Source: a bacterium (GTDB lineage: Bacteria > Bdellovibrionota_C > UBA2361 > RFPC01). From it: 44,520 bases of DNA. Location: NCBI GenBank assembly GCA_009926305.1, contig RFPC01000013.1:1-44520 (forward strand). Reading direction: 5' to 3'. Made by a program: the position numbers and the translations under genes. Position 1 is the first letter of the stretch, and each line of letters starts with the position of its first letter. Under the pieces are notes generated by a model. That model ran no database searches and was not told the origin of the DNA. It was given only the letters and a program-made list of their open reading frames with translations. Positions 25,316 to 34,171 of this stretch are shown here, piece by piece.

Positions 25316-28006
25316 ATGCTCTCTAGGAACTCGTTATTTATGCTTAATATCTTTCGATCCCTCCTCTCATTTGGACGACGATGTATGGCGAGAATCTGGC
25401 CAACGGAGAGTCCTGTATTCCATCCTGCTGACGAATCTCTTTTCCTGAAAGAGACTCAAAGAATTGCAAATATCGGCATCTGGGTGCTAGACGTTCAAAC
25501 TCAAGCACTAGAGTGGTCAGAGCAATGCTATAATATTTTCGATTATCCTATCGGACGGCCCGTGCCTGACTTCTCAGCGCACGAACAGTTGATAGCGAAA
25601 GAGGATAGAGCTTTATGGCGCGCCCAGATGCAAAAAGCATTAAGAGGAGAACGTATAGAGTTTGGATTCCGTCTCGCAAATCCTAACGGAGAGAAGAAAC
25701 ACCTCTATTTCCGAGGTCAGACAAGACAACGTCAACGAGATGGAAGACCACTCATACATGCATCCATCCAAGACATAACGGCCTTAAAAAAAATTGAGTT
25801 TCGAGAAAAACTGAGCAAAGAGCGATATCAAGCGCTCTCTTCACTTGCACCCGTGGGGATTTTTCAGACAAATGAATTGGGCGAATGTCAGTATGTAAAT
25901 GAAAAATGGCGAGAAATTACTGGTCTGTCCGATGAAGGCAGCCTATCTCATCTCTGGACGAAGACTATTCATCCCGACGACCTTCCTCGGATTCAACAAC
26001 AGTGGAATGAAGCTTTGAGGAAGAATTCTACCTTCCAAGCAAAACACCGATTTCAACACACATCAGGGAGCATTAAGCACGTCCTAACAACCGCAAATCC
26101 TTACTATGAACAAGGTGCCCTTGTGGGATACCTCGGTACGATTCAAGACATAACTACGGAACAGTCAATTCAAGAAAAGGTGACACGTTCAAATAAGCTG
26201 CTTCAAATTATTACCGAGGCGCAACTTCGCTTTTTAAACTCCCGAAAGGATATTGATGAATTCGATCAGCTTTTAAAAGATCTTCTAAGAATCACTGATT
26301 CCTCTTATGGATTCATAGGTGAAATTCGTCACTCTGAAGATGGAGCTCCGTATCTTCAGACATATGCTATTTCTGATATTAGTTGGAATGAAGAAACACG
26401 GGCGTTCTATGAGCAGAATGCTCCTAATGCTTTTGAGTTCAGAAATCTTCAAACTCTTTTTGGAGAGGTCATTCGCTCAGAAAAAGCACTTTTGACCAAT
26501 AGTCCTCAAGAACATCCAAGTAGTGGAGGAACTCCAGAGGGTCATCCACCACTGAACTCCTTCTTAGGCCTCCCATTTTACAGTGGTGAGAAAATGATCG
26601 GGATGGTCGGTATAGCAAACCGCCCTGGAGGATATGATTGGGAAATGGTCGAAACCCTAGAGCCCTTCCTCACTACCCTCACAAGCCTGCTTGAGGCATA
26701 TAGGGCAGAGATGAACAGAAGACGAATTCAAGAAGAGCTCAATCAATATCTGATGGATCTAGAGGAATCGAAAAGCCAAGTTGAACAGCAAGCAGAAGCT
26801 CTTGCGAGACAGTCTGAAGAGCTGGCCTATTCGCGTGATGAAGCCCAAGCCGCTACCACTGCCAAAAGCGAGTTTTTAGCAAATATGAGCCATGAAATCC
26901 GAACACCAATGAATGGAATCATTGGGATGGCAGATCTTGTTCTTGACGGAGAACTGAATAAAGAACAGCGAGAACTGATTGGTATCGTCAAAGACTCTTG
27001 CGCCTCTTTATTAACAATCATTAACGATATTCTCGACTTTTCAAAAATCGAAGCTGGTAAGATGGAGCTCTCTCCGATTGCTTTTAACCTTCGTGAACTC
27101 ATTCACGACCTCTCAAGACTTCTAACAGTGAAGATGAAGAGTAAAGAAATCCTGTTCGAAGTAAAAATTAGCGATTCTGTTCCAACATATATCTTTGGCG
27201 ACCCGCATAGACTTCGACAGGTTCTTGTCAATCTTCTCGATAATGCAGTCAAATTTACAGATTCTCATGGCGCAATTTGTCTTGAAATTATGCTGCAAAA
27301 CCAATCTGCAGAGCATGTTACTCTTGAATTTTCTGTCACCGATAATGGAATAGGGATACCCAAAGAAGAACAACAAGCCATTTTCAATGCCTTCTCTCAG
27401 GCTGATGCAAGTACAACACGAGTGTTCGGCGGGACAGGTCTGGGACTCTCTATTTGCTCACGCCTGATTGATCTTATGGATGGCTCAATACATCTCGAGA
27501 GCACTCAAGGGTATGGAAGTCGATTTTTCTTCACCGTTGAATTTAAAACCTCAGACAGTGATGCGGCTGCAAGATCACTGCCTCGAGCAACAACCATGGC
27601 AGGAGATACACAAAGCACCACGCACATTCTCCTTGCTGAAGATAACGAAGTGAATCAACTCCTCGCACAAAAGCTTTTGGAGAAAAAGGGCTTTACTGTC
27701 ACCACCGTACAGAATGGAATTGAGGCGGTTGAAACCTGCCGGCATAAGAGCTTCGATCTTATACTTATGGATATTCAAATGCCCCAACTTGATGGTGTAG
27801 CAGCAACTCAAGCCATTCGCCAGTTAAAAAATAGCTGTTCACACATACCAATCATCGCGATGACAGCACATGCAATGAAGGGAGACCGTGAAGAGTATCT
27901 CGCTGCCGGCATGGACGGCTACATCACAAAACCGATAGATCGCGCAGTTCTCTATGAAACCATATCAGAACACCTTGCTTCTTCAGAGGAAGGCGAGCCC
28001 AGATAA
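25316..28006 (+). CDS. Hybrid sensor histidine kinase (PAS-PAS-GAF-HisKA-HATPase-REC)
   Basis: An 896-residue cytoplasmic or membrane-associated kinase. PAS domains lie at about 40-155 and 165-290, a GAF domain at about 300-465, and a coiled coil at about 470-515. HisKA has the H box [15 protein letters not shown] with His at residue 526. The HATPase has [22 protein letters not shown] and [11 protein letters not shown]. The receiver has [12 protein letters not shown], Asp at about 819 in [13 protein letters not shown] and ITKPIDR. No transmembrane sensor domain is evident beyond a short hydrophobic N-terminal stretch. GAGG precedes the ATG at 25316, but ATG 25340 is also possible. It is divergent from the single-domain regulator at 24577-25035. 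Confidence 0.93.
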   Translation: MLSRNSLFMLNIFRSLLSFGRRCMARIWPTESPVFHPADESLFLKETQRIANIGIWVLDVQTQALEWSEQCYNIFDYPIGRPVPDFSAHEQLIAKEDRALWRAQMQKALRGERIEFGFRLANPNGEKKHLYFRGQTRQRQRDGRPLIHASIQDITALKKIEFREKLSKERYQALSSLAPVGIFQTNELGECQYVNEKWREITGLSDEGSLSHLWTKTIHPDDLPRIQQQWNEALRKNSTFQAKHRFQHTSGSIKHVLTTANPYYEQGALVGYLGTIQDITTEQSIQEKVTRSNKLLQIITEAQLRFLNSRKDIDEFDQLLKDLLRITDSSYGFIGEIRHSEDGAPYLQTYAISDISWNEETRAFYEQNAPNAFEFRNLQTLFGEVIRSEKALLTNSPQEHPSSGGTPEGHPPLNSFLGLPFYSGEKMIGMVGIANRPGGYDWEMVETLEPFLTTLTSLLEAYRAEMNRRRIQEELNQYLMDLEESKSQVEQQAEALARQSEELAYSRDEAQAATTAKSEFLANMSHEIRTPMNGIIGMADLVLDGELNKEQRELIGIVKDSCASLLTIINDILDFSKIEAGKMELSPIAFNLRELIHDLSRLLTVKMKSKEILFEVKISDSVPTYIFGDPHRLRQVLVNLLDNAVKFTDSHGAICLEIMLQNQSAEHVTLEFSVTDNGIGIPKEEQQAIFNAFSQADASTTRVFGGTGLGLSICSRLIDLMDGSIHLESTQGYGSRFFFTVEFKTSDSDAAARSLPRATTMAGDTQSTTHILLAEDNEVNQLLAQKLLEKKGFTVTTVQNGIEAVETCRHKSFDLILMDIQMPQLDGVAATQAIRQLKNSCSHIPIIAMTAHAMKGDREEYLAAGMDGYITKPIDRAVLYETISEHLASSEEGEPR

Positions 28007-28110
28007 CAGGCAGTACGCTCTCGTTTTATTCTGTGAATTTCCCCCACGACTGGATTTTCTACACATATCCTCGGTAGAATGAATTGCATTCATTGGCAAG
28101 GATTGTCCTT

Positions 28111-29853
28111 ATGGTTCCAGACCCCATAGCTCTACGACGCGAAAGTTCGCTGAGTGTGATGGTCTTCTTTATCATCATCGTGACCGCACTTTCTCTCTGT
28201 GTTCTCCTTCCCGCGTCATCTGCTCCGTTCATTTCTACGGGTGAGCCGAGGGAAGCGGTCGTGAGCCAGAGCATGCTCCTTCATAACGACCTTTCCTATG
28301 CCGTCCGATATGGTGATGATATTGCGACAAAACCTCCCCTGCTTCACTGGCTTATAGTATTTTCGGCCATGGTGCATGGCGAACTCACAGAGCTTACCTC
28401 TCGACTTCCCTCTATTATTTCCGCAGTTTCAATCCTCTTGACATGGGGACTTGTTGTAAGCTCTCTCATGGGCATATCGATCGGCGTCCTCACGACAGCG
28501 ATACTTCTGAGTTCCTCTGAGTGGCTAAGACACGCGTCGCTTGCACGAGTCGACATGCTGCTCGCGGCTACGAGCAACCTAGCGCTTATTGCCCTTTTTT
28601 ACTGGATAAAAGAAAGAAAAGTGCTCTTCCTTCTTTTGAGTGCCATTCCACTCAGCCTTGCTGCCCTTACAAAAGGACCTATTGGAGTGCTGCTTCCTCT
28701 TTTTCTCGTTTTCACTCTTCTCATCATTCGGCGTGAATTGAAATTCGGAATGCTGATTCAGCTTGCTATACTGAGCGTATCGGCACTTACTCCCCTTCTT
28801 TTCTGGTATTGGAACCAAATGGAAGCATCCGATGGAGCCTCGTTCAATATTTTTCTCTCGGAAAATATTGATCGCCTGCTCGGTCGAATGTCTAAGGGAG
28901 AAGATCCTCATCTTCATGGGTCGTTTTATCTGGCAGGAAGTCTTCTTACCGGCATTCTTCCCTGGTCCCTTTTCTGTATACCACTTCTCTTTTCCGTAAT
29001 ACGTAAAAGGAGCGATATTCAGAGGAAGTATAATGAGCTGGGATCTGCTCAAAAACAGCTTTTGCAATTCGCGTTGGCTACTACCATAATCTGGTTCTGC
29101 TTTTACCTGCTACCCTCCAGTAAACGGGGCGTCTATCTCTTACCAGCGTATCCATCAATAGCACTTCTTCTGGCGATGAGCGTCTCGTATCTTGAATCGA
29201 AGTGTCAGAAGCTTCTCCGGCGTTCAGCAGTAATATTTGCAATTTTTTTTCTTGTGCTCTGGCTCCTGGTAACTCTCTTCCTTTTAAATCCAGCGTCTCT
29301 TGAAGCGCTCATCTCATCACCGAAAGCACTTGCGAAAACCCAATGGTACGGGCAGCTTTTAGCAATAAAGAGTGACGCACTATCAGCAGGAATACTCCTC
29401 TCTTTACTCCTCCCCGTTTTCTTAATAGGGAGCTTGCTCCATTTACACCGAAAACAGCTGCTTCCTCCATCCCTTCTTTTTTGCTCTTCATTTCTTGTTG
29501 TCTATGTCGGTGTCAAAATACAAATTATCCTACCTGTGGCTCAGGCACTTTCTCCAGAAAACGCATTGCGCTCTCTGTTTTCTGAACGCAGGCCAAAAAC
29601 GGTAACTCTGAATGATGCACGGTTGTATGCTCCAGTCTTTTATCTCAGAAGAGCATATCCTGAGGTGGCAGTTACCGCAGTAAGCAGTCCACAAGCAGTA
29701 GTGCTGGGAGTGATCAAAACAAATGAAGAGAGGAAACAGTCCCAAATAATAAGCGCGGCTCCCTCGTTGAAACCTGACCGACATCTCTATATCGAACAAG
29801 AAAGCTTGTCTTCGATTTCAGAGCAGGAGGCTCACATCACCTACCTAAAATGA
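28111..29853 (+). CDS. Glycosyltransferase family 39 (ArnT/PMT-2-like)
   Basis: An integral-membrane enzyme that moves a sugar from a polyprenyl-phosphate donor to an envelope acceptor on the periplasmic side. The N-terminus has the family signature STGEPREAVVSQSML, then KPPLLHWL and SRLPSIISAV. About ten to twelve membrane helices follow (residues 15-460), and a soluble C-terminal part after about 480. The ATG at 28111 has AAGGA eight bases upstream; a TTG at 28084 would add nine residues. The acceptor (lipid A, glycan or protein) is unknown. It converges with the gene at 29893. Confidence 0.85.
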   Translation: MVPDPIALRRESSLSVMVFFIIIVTALSLCVLLPASSAPFISTGEPREAVVSQSMLLHNDLSYAVRYGDDIATKPPLLHWLIVFSAMVHGELTELTSRLPSIISAVSILLTWGLVVSSLMGISIGVLTTAILLSSSEWLRHASLARVDMLLAATSNLALIALFYWIKERKVLFLLLSAIPLSLAALTKGPIGVLLPLFLVFTLLIIRRELKFGMLIQLAILSVSALTPLLFWYWNQMEASDGASFNIFLSENIDRLLGRMSKGEDPHLHGSFYLAGSLLTGILPWSLFCIPLLFSVIRKRSDIQRKYNELGSAQKQLLQFALATTIIWFCFYLLPSSKRGVYLLPAYPSIALLLAMSVSYLESKCQKLLRRSAVIFAIFFLVLWLLVTLFLLNPASLEALISSPKALAKTQWYGQLLAIKSDALSAGILLSLLLPVFLIGSLLHLHRKQLLPPSLLFCSSFLVVYVGVKIQIILPVAQALSPENALRSLFSERRPKTVTLNDARLYAPVFYLRRAYPEVAVTAVSSPQAVVLGVIKTNEERKQSQIISAAPSLKPDRHLYIEQESLSSISEQEAHITYLK

Positions 29854-29892
29854 CCTTCAACAGTAACAACGAGAGGACCTTGCTTCCAAGAG

Positions 29893-30360
29893 CTATGCGG
29901 GGAGAAATAGCCCCGGCCCAGTATCAATCTCCGGAGCATGGCGCATCCGTGCTCCCTCACTGGCAGCAAGCCCCATGAAGAACAACGCTGAGATGACTCC
30001 TGCCATCGTTAGGTAAAGCAAAGAATGAGATACTTTAAGGCCGAAACAAAAACACAGCGCAGTTAATCCCGACAGCAACCCCACACCGATAGCGATTTTT
30101 ACTGCCAGCTCCCCAGCTTCTTCGTGCTCTTCCAGTTGGTGGTGATCAATACCCGATAACTCTTCGACAAACTCCTCTGCCTGTTCCCCAGCAAATCCTA
30201 TTGGGTATACGGCTATCCCACTCAGGAAAATGCCAATGAGCGCTACTTGGCGAAGCTCGGCACTGCGTCGCATAACGCTGAGTACGAGAAGAACGAAACA
30301 GAGAGCCATTCCCACCAAAGGTAGGTGAACCGTAACGAGATGAATATGAGCCCACGTCAT
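29893..30360 (-). CDS. Four-helix membrane protein of unknown function
   Basis: A 155-residue protein with four hydrophobic segments (about 8-27, 37-55, 85-107 and 113-132). His and acidic residues cluster at the first helix (HIHLVTVHLPLVG) and in the loop HHQLEEHEEAGE. The His pattern and size recall DUF2231-like membrane proteins that occur near cytochromes and metal transporters, but I am not certain of family membership. GGAGG lies six bases before the ATG. No operon partner is adjacent on the same strand. Confidence 0.65.
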   Translation of the reverse strand: MTWAHIHLVTVHLPLVGMALCFVLLVLSVMRRSAELRQVALIGIFLSGIAVYPIGFAGEQAEEFVEELSGIDHHQLEEHEEAGELAVKIAIGVGLLSGLTALCFCFGLKVSHSLLYLTMAGVISALFFMGLAASEGARMRHAPEIDTGPGLFLPA

Positions 30361-30622
30361 CGAAATCCTCCCTCATGCCGACTGAGCACCAGAGCTCATT
30401 GAATCATCAGCGCTAGCAGGGTAACAGAAATTCGAAGGATTGAGGAATACCAGTATAACGACTCTAACATGTTGCTTTTACTGGGACTCCCCCATTTTAA
30501 CACAACGAATTGTAAGGAAGTGAAAGCGCGCTCGTCTCTCACTAAGGAGCTTCTCTCTGGAAACGTATCTGTTAGGAGCTTGCGAGTAGTACCCGATTTA
30601 GAACATTCAAAAGGAGCTTCCT
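30361..30622. other. Divergent intergenic region between two small membrane protein genes
   Basis: A 262-base stretch separates starts 30360 (minus) and 30623 (plus). A TTGCTT (30473-30478) with TTTTAA 17 bases later (30496-30501) could be a weak plus-strand promoter about 120 bases before the small gene. Nothing else is recognised. Confidence 0.25.
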
Positions 30623-30862
30623 ATGGCGACAGAAACAACGACAGTGACACATTCTTCATCACCATCCCTATCACTTGGCAAGTTTTGCGAAGTAGCAGGA
30701 TATTTATCCATTTTAGCCTCTATCGCTATTTGGTACTTTGCCCAAGGGGATGGCTCGTCAGTCGAAGCGGTAGCGCACGCAGAGCGGTTTGGGCTCTTCG
30801 TCGGGCTCTGGGCTCCAACATTTTTTATACTGTCGATGAAATACTCAGACGATAAGAAATAG
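30623..30862 (+). CDS. Small membrane protein, 79 residues
   Basis: AAAGGAGC precedes the ATG at 30623 at good distance, which is the main evidence that it is coding. The protein has a Ser/Thr-rich start, two likely membrane helices (about 24-41 and 56-71) and a charged tail (KYSDDKK). No family recognised. It is divergent from the four-helix membrane protein with 262 bases between them. A longer overlapping frame starting at 30469 has no ribosome-binding site and is rejected. Confidence 0.6.
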   Translation: MATETTTVTHSSSPSLSLGKFCEVAGYLSILASIAIWYFAQGDGSSVEAVAHAERFGLFVGLWAPTFFILSMKYSDDKK

Positions 30863-30880
30863 AGCAGTTACATCAGGATT

Positions 30881-30903
30881 GAGGTGAGCTTCGAGCTCAC
30901 CTC
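30881..30903 (+). terminator. Perfect 10-bp hairpin after the small membrane protein gene
   Basis: GAGGTGAGCT (30881-30890) and AGCTCACCTC (30894-30903) form a perfect stem around a 3-base loop, 18 bases beyond the stop codon. There is no T-run on either strand, so it may be an mRNA-end hairpin or weak terminator rather than a standard intrinsic terminator. Confidence 0.45.
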
Positions 30904-30911
30904 ACAGTCTA

Positions 30912-30953
30912 TTCGAAAATCCCAGCCCATTCGAAAACCCCATAACCTTCGAA
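30912..30953. promoter_or_regulatory. Three TTCGAA boxes at 18-bp spacing upstream of the pyrophosphatase gene
   Basis: Palindromic TTCGAA occurs at 30912-30917, 30930-30935 and 30948-30953, each exactly 18 bases from the next. The first two are inside an extended repeat ATTCGAAAA(T/C)CCC. They end 63 bases before the ATG at 31017, a plausible operator position. Confidence 0.4.
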
Positions 30954-31016
30954 TCAAACAGTACAACATGCAAATAGAGTAGTGTCTGACGCGGTAAATT
31001 CGTATACCGTGGCGAC

Positions 31017-31691
31017 ATGAAGAAGAAATCCGATTTAAAACCTGATCGCGCCATCCATTCCAAAGCGCACCCCTGGCATGGTGTGTCAATAGGCGCAGGT
31101 AGCCCCTCTACTGTCAATGCCTACATAGAGATGGTACCTACAGACACGGTCAAATATGAAATCGATAAGGTGTCAGGTCATCTGAAAATAGACCGGCCTC
31201 AAACGTACTCAAACTTCTGTCCCACGCTCTATGGATTTATCCCCCAAACCTATTCTGGTGATCGCGTTGGAGAACGATGCTCTCGTCAAACGAACAGAAA
31301 AAATATCCGAGGCGATGACGATCCAATCGATATCTGCGTTCTCACCGAGCGGCCAGTGACTCATGGAGACATTCTCGTGACCGTTATTCCAATCGGAGGT
31401 CTTAGACTCATTGATCATGGAGAGGCAGATGACAAGCTTATAGCAGTTCTGGAGAATGATTCCCTTTTTGGTGAATGGAAAGACATCTCTGATTGTTCCT
31501 TCAAGTTACTCGACCGTCTGAAACACTACTTCCTTACGTACAAGCAGATACCAAATAGCTCAGACCTTCCAAAGGTAGAAATCGCTGAGGTTTACGGGGC
31601 AGAAGAGGCTCGAACGATTATCCAGCTCGCTTCTGAGGACTATAATGACAAGTTTCGTAGCCGAGAGACATCTTCTTCGCCAGCGTCATGA
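31017..31691 (+). CDS. ppa: Inorganic pyrophosphatase (soluble, family I)
   Basis: It hydrolyses pyrophosphate to phosphate and drives nucleotide-dependent biosynthesis. Family motifs are EMVPTDTVKYEIDKVSG, a Tyr-rich stretch FCPTLYGFIPQTYSGDRVGE, the metal-binding signature GDDDPIDICVL, and DHGEADDKLIAV. At 224 residues it is longer than the roughly 175 residues of E. coli-type enzymes, mostly through an N-terminal extension, a basic insertion (RCSRQTNRKNI) and a C-terminal tail. The ATG at 31017 lacks a clear Shine-Dalgarno sequence. Confidence 0.9.
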   Translation: MKKKSDLKPDRAIHSKAHPWHGVSIGAGSPSTVNAYIEMVPTDTVKYEIDKVSGHLKIDRPQTYSNFCPTLYGFIPQTYSGDRVGERCSRQTNRKNIRGDDDPIDICVLTERPVTHGDILVTVIPIGGLRLIDHGEADDKLIAVLENDSLFGEWKDISDCSFKLLDRLKHYFLTYKQIPNSSDLPKVEIAEVYGAEEARTIIQLASEDYNDKFRSRETSSSPAS

Positions 31692-31708
31692 GACGAGAAG
31701 CAACTCAG

Positions 31709-32464
31709 CTAAAACTTAATGCCAAGAGCTGAGATCAGCCTCGTATCGTTCCTCAATTTGTTTTCAGCTGGCTCATTATCATAAAGATTCGTAAGCGTAA
31801 GGTGCAGTGCTAAGAAATCCGTAATAGGCGTCTCAATTCCGATATCAACTCTTACAAAGTAATTCTCGACATCATCGATCTGAAAAAACCCGCTCAGCGT
31901 TTCATGGAACTTTGCTCCACTATCAAAAGAATAGATACACTTTTGCTCGAATCGTGGCGCAGCGTAGTTCTCATCCAGCTCACCAATATGTTCAAAGACA
32001 TAGGCAGGCCCAAGCCCGGCTGATAGAATCAACGGCTTTTCATTTGAAAAATAGTATCCGACGATCAGCGCTGGAATCTCTCTATATTTCACCGCAGCAA
32101 TTTCATCACGGAAAAACTCATTCTGGGCATTTACATACCAATCTTTCGAAAATTTCCTTTCATAACCGAGCAATAACTTCGTGAAATCAACACTTTTCTC
32201 TGAATCTTTATCGCCGTATCCCTGCTCGTAATCAAAAGGAATAGAGTTCTTCTCGGATACCGAAATTTCTCCTGTCGCCTTCATGGTCAGGAGGGTCGTA
32301 TCTGTATTGCCTCTGGCAAGATTAAACCCGACTTGGACACTTGTTTTCGCTTTGTTCGTATCAGCAGATGGTCCGCTCTGGGCACTGAGAGAAAGTGGTG
32401 CTAATAACAGAACCGTGAAGAGTAATATACTTTCAACTATCCTAAATCTCTTCTTATGCATCAT
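31709..32464 (-). CDS. DUF481 family outer-membrane beta-barrel protein
   Basis: A 251-residue exported protein. The signal peptide (about 1-29) is LLFTVLLLAPLSLSAQS. The mature protein shows alternating beta-strand patterns and the DUF481 opening VGFNLARGNTDTTLLTMKA, followed by LLLGYERKFSKDWYVNAQNEFFRDE. It ends with the terminal aromatic ISALGIKF, as in outer-membrane barrels. Function of the family is unclear (some are salt-inducible). It supports a Gram-negative envelope. The gene converges with ppa, 17 bases apart. Confidence 0.85.
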   Translation of the reverse strand: MMHKKRFRIVESILLFTVLLLAPLSLSAQSGPSADTNKAKTSVQVGFNLARGNTDTTLLTMKATGEISVSEKNSIPFDYEQGYGDKDSEKSVDFTKLLLGYERKFSKDWYVNAQNEFFRDEIAAVKYREIPALIVGYYFSNEKPLILSAGLGPAYVFEHIGELDENYAAPRFEQKCIYSFDSGAKFHETLSGFFQIDDVENYFVRVDIGIETPITDFLALHLTLTNLYDNEPAENKLRNDTRLISALGIKF

Positions 32465-32552
32465 CCCTCCGATAATAGATTCAATCCTGAGTCCACGGAG
32501 TTTCTTACCTAATTTTCAAAGAAATAGAAAGAAAGACGAGCGGCTTCAGATA

Positions 32553-32909
32553 TCAATGAGCCTCTAACGATTGATTGAGGGATGATATTTCGAGCCTATC
32601 TGCCCGACATACCGAGATAGATTCTGGTTCAGCAAGCCCATCTCCTTGTCCACGACCAGTTGCCAGAAATACTTCACGTTCACCCACAGTAACCAGTAGG
32701 TGAAGCACCCATCCTCCATGAATTTCAGATTTTCCGAACTCGTAATTCAAGCAATATTCACCAAAAACTCTTTGCCCGCAAAAAGAGGACTCATTCGCTA
32801 ATGGCTCTCTCCATTTCGGCGAGCTTTCTTGATGAGCAACTTTTTGAAGAGATGAAAATAGACTTTTATATTCTGGGGTGAGGTTCAAAAAGTTCGTTTG
32901 ATCAGCCAT
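32553..32909 (-). CDS. Hypothetical protein, 118 residues
   Basis: No family recognised. The sequence is soluble-looking, with a helical first part and a strand-rich central region (GGWVLHLLVTVGEREVFLATG). It has two Cys residues in the middle (SSFCGQRVFGEYCLNYEFG) and one near the C-terminus. No good ribosome-binding site precedes ATG 32909. It is same-strand with and upstream of the DUF481 gene (88 bases apart) and divergent from the photolyase-like gene (109 bases). It could be real because it fills the gap with plausible composition, but evidence is limited. Confidence 0.45.
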   Translation of the reverse strand: MADQTNFLNLTPEYKSLFSSLQKVAHQESSPKWREPLANESSFCGQRVFGEYCLNYEFGKSEIHGGWVLHLLVTVGEREVFLATGRGQGDGLAEPESISVCRADRLEISSLNQSLEAH

Positions 32910-32952
32910 AAACGTAGGATCTCTAACTCTAGGCCCATAGTCAAATCTAGCG

Positions 32953-32958
32953 TATAAT
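32953..32958 (+). promoter_or_regulatory. Possible -10 box for the photolyase-like gene
   Basis: A consensus TATAAT lies 61 bases before the TTG start at 33019. No matching -35 hexamer is visible at 16-18 bases, so the promoter may need an activator or be spurious. Confidence 0.3.
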
Positions 32959-33018
32959 CGGGGTGTTACTTAGTAAACATTAGACAACGTTGCGAGTGAA
33001 CCCTTAAGAGGTACAGGC

Positions 33019-34167
33019 TTGAAATCCCCCAATTATCAACTTGCTCAGTCCCGTCTCTCTGACTTTATCACTCGGGCTGATAGCTATGAGCAAAATAGAG
33101 GCTTTATTCGAGACTCTCCTTCAACTGTCTCTCAACTCTCACCTTTTATTCGATATCGATTCCTTCATGAACGAGAAATCCTTCAGGCGTTGCTAGATGT
33201 GCATTCCTTTACGAGCGTTGAGAAATTTGTTCAGGAGCTCTCTTGGAGAACCTATTGGAGAGGATGGCTCATGAGAAATCCCAATATCTGGGAGCTATAT
33301 ACGAACAAAGTAAATTTGCTGTTGGCTGATGCCAAAGAATCTTTCCAAAGCTATGAACACGCTATTCGTGGAGAGACTCACCTTCCCTACTTTAATGACT
33401 GGATTCATGAATTAAAAGAGACTGGCTATCTTCATAATCATGTTCGTATGTGGTTCGCGAGCATTTGGTATTTTACCCTTCAGCTCCCATGGGAGCTTGG
33501 CGCACACTGGATGTATCAACATCTGCTTGATGGAGATCCCGCATCAAATACTCTTTCTTGGCGTTGGGTGGTGGGGCTGCATACACGGGGCAAAGTGTAT
33601 CTTGCCACTCCCCAAAATATTCACCAATTTTCAGAAGGACGTTGGAGCCCTCTTTCCTCCGACCTTTCAACTACAGGGATTGCGGCACAAGAAGAAACCA
33701 GCACAATCGTGGGACAGAACGTCTTCTTACCAAAGGCGTTCGAAAATACCGACGCAACTCTGCCTCTCATACTCTGTAGAGAACAACTCACTCCGCCTCG
33801 GCTTTGGTCTGGCCCCCTTTTCTATCTTGATCTTGAGATACCCGATCCCGAGTTGAAACGGAATACGTGGTCAACAGCGCTTTTAAAGGAGGCGTGTGCT
33901 CATTATAGCTCTCAGAGTCCCCTTCCGCTTCAAGACCTCATTGTCCTTCTTCTTCAGAACGGCTACTCAAAAGTCTGCTTTCTCCGCCCACAACCAGGCG
34001 AGCACTTCACGCAGCTCACAAAAGGCATTCATTCCCTCAGTAAGCACTCTATCGAAGTCCAACTGATAGACGATCCATGGGACCAGGCGCTTTTCCCCTT
34101 TGCAGAAAAGGGCTTTTTCCCTTTTTGGAAACACGCAAAAAAATGGCTGAAAAACTGCTCGGGATAA
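33019..34167 (+). CDS. Photolyase/cryptochrome-like flavoprotein with permuted domain order
   Basis: Residues 1-235 match the helical FAD-binding domain of the photolyase/cryptochrome family: LSPFIRYRFLHEREI, WRTYWRGWL, LPYFNDWIHELKETGYLHNHVRMW, and DGDPASNTLSWRWVVG. The usual N-terminal alpha/beta antenna domain is absent in front. After a linker, residues about 245-382 form an alpha/beta segment that resembles the second half of that antenna domain (YSKVCFLRPQPGEHF, VQLIDDPWDQALF) and ends with FFPFWKHAKKWL. That ending is like the FTPFWK that closes the antenna domain in ordinary photolyases. The start is TTG with AGAGGT upstream. Substrate (DNA repair or signalling) is unknown. Confidence 0.75.
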   Translation: MKSPNYQLAQSRLSDFITRADSYEQNRGFIRDSPSTVSQLSPFIRYRFLHEREILQALLDVHSFTSVEKFVQELSWRTYWRGWLMRNPNIWELYTNKVNLLLADAKESFQSYEHAIRGETHLPYFNDWIHELKETGYLHNHVRMWFASIWYFTLQLPWELGAHWMYQHLLDGDPASNTLSWRWVVGLHTRGKVYLATPQNIHQFSEGRWSPLSSDLSTTGIAAQEETSTIVGQNVFLPKAFENTDATLPLILCREQLTPPRLWSGPLFYLDLEIPDPELKRNTWSTALLKEACAHYSSQSPLPLQDLIVLLLQNGYSKVCFLRPQPGEHFTQLTKGIHSLSKHSIEVQLIDDPWDQALFPFAEKGFFPFWKHAKKWLKNCSG

Positions 34168-34171
34168 GTCG

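Noticed and set aside
28579-29067. 162-codon minus-strand frame inside the GT39 gene
   Set aside because: Antisense to membrane helices and Lys/Glu-rich as expected for the complement of hydrophobic codons.
30469-30855. 128-codon plus-strand frame overlapping the 79-residue membrane protein gene
   Set aside because: The 79-residue frame has a strong AAAGGAGC site and plausible membrane helices; the longer one has neither.
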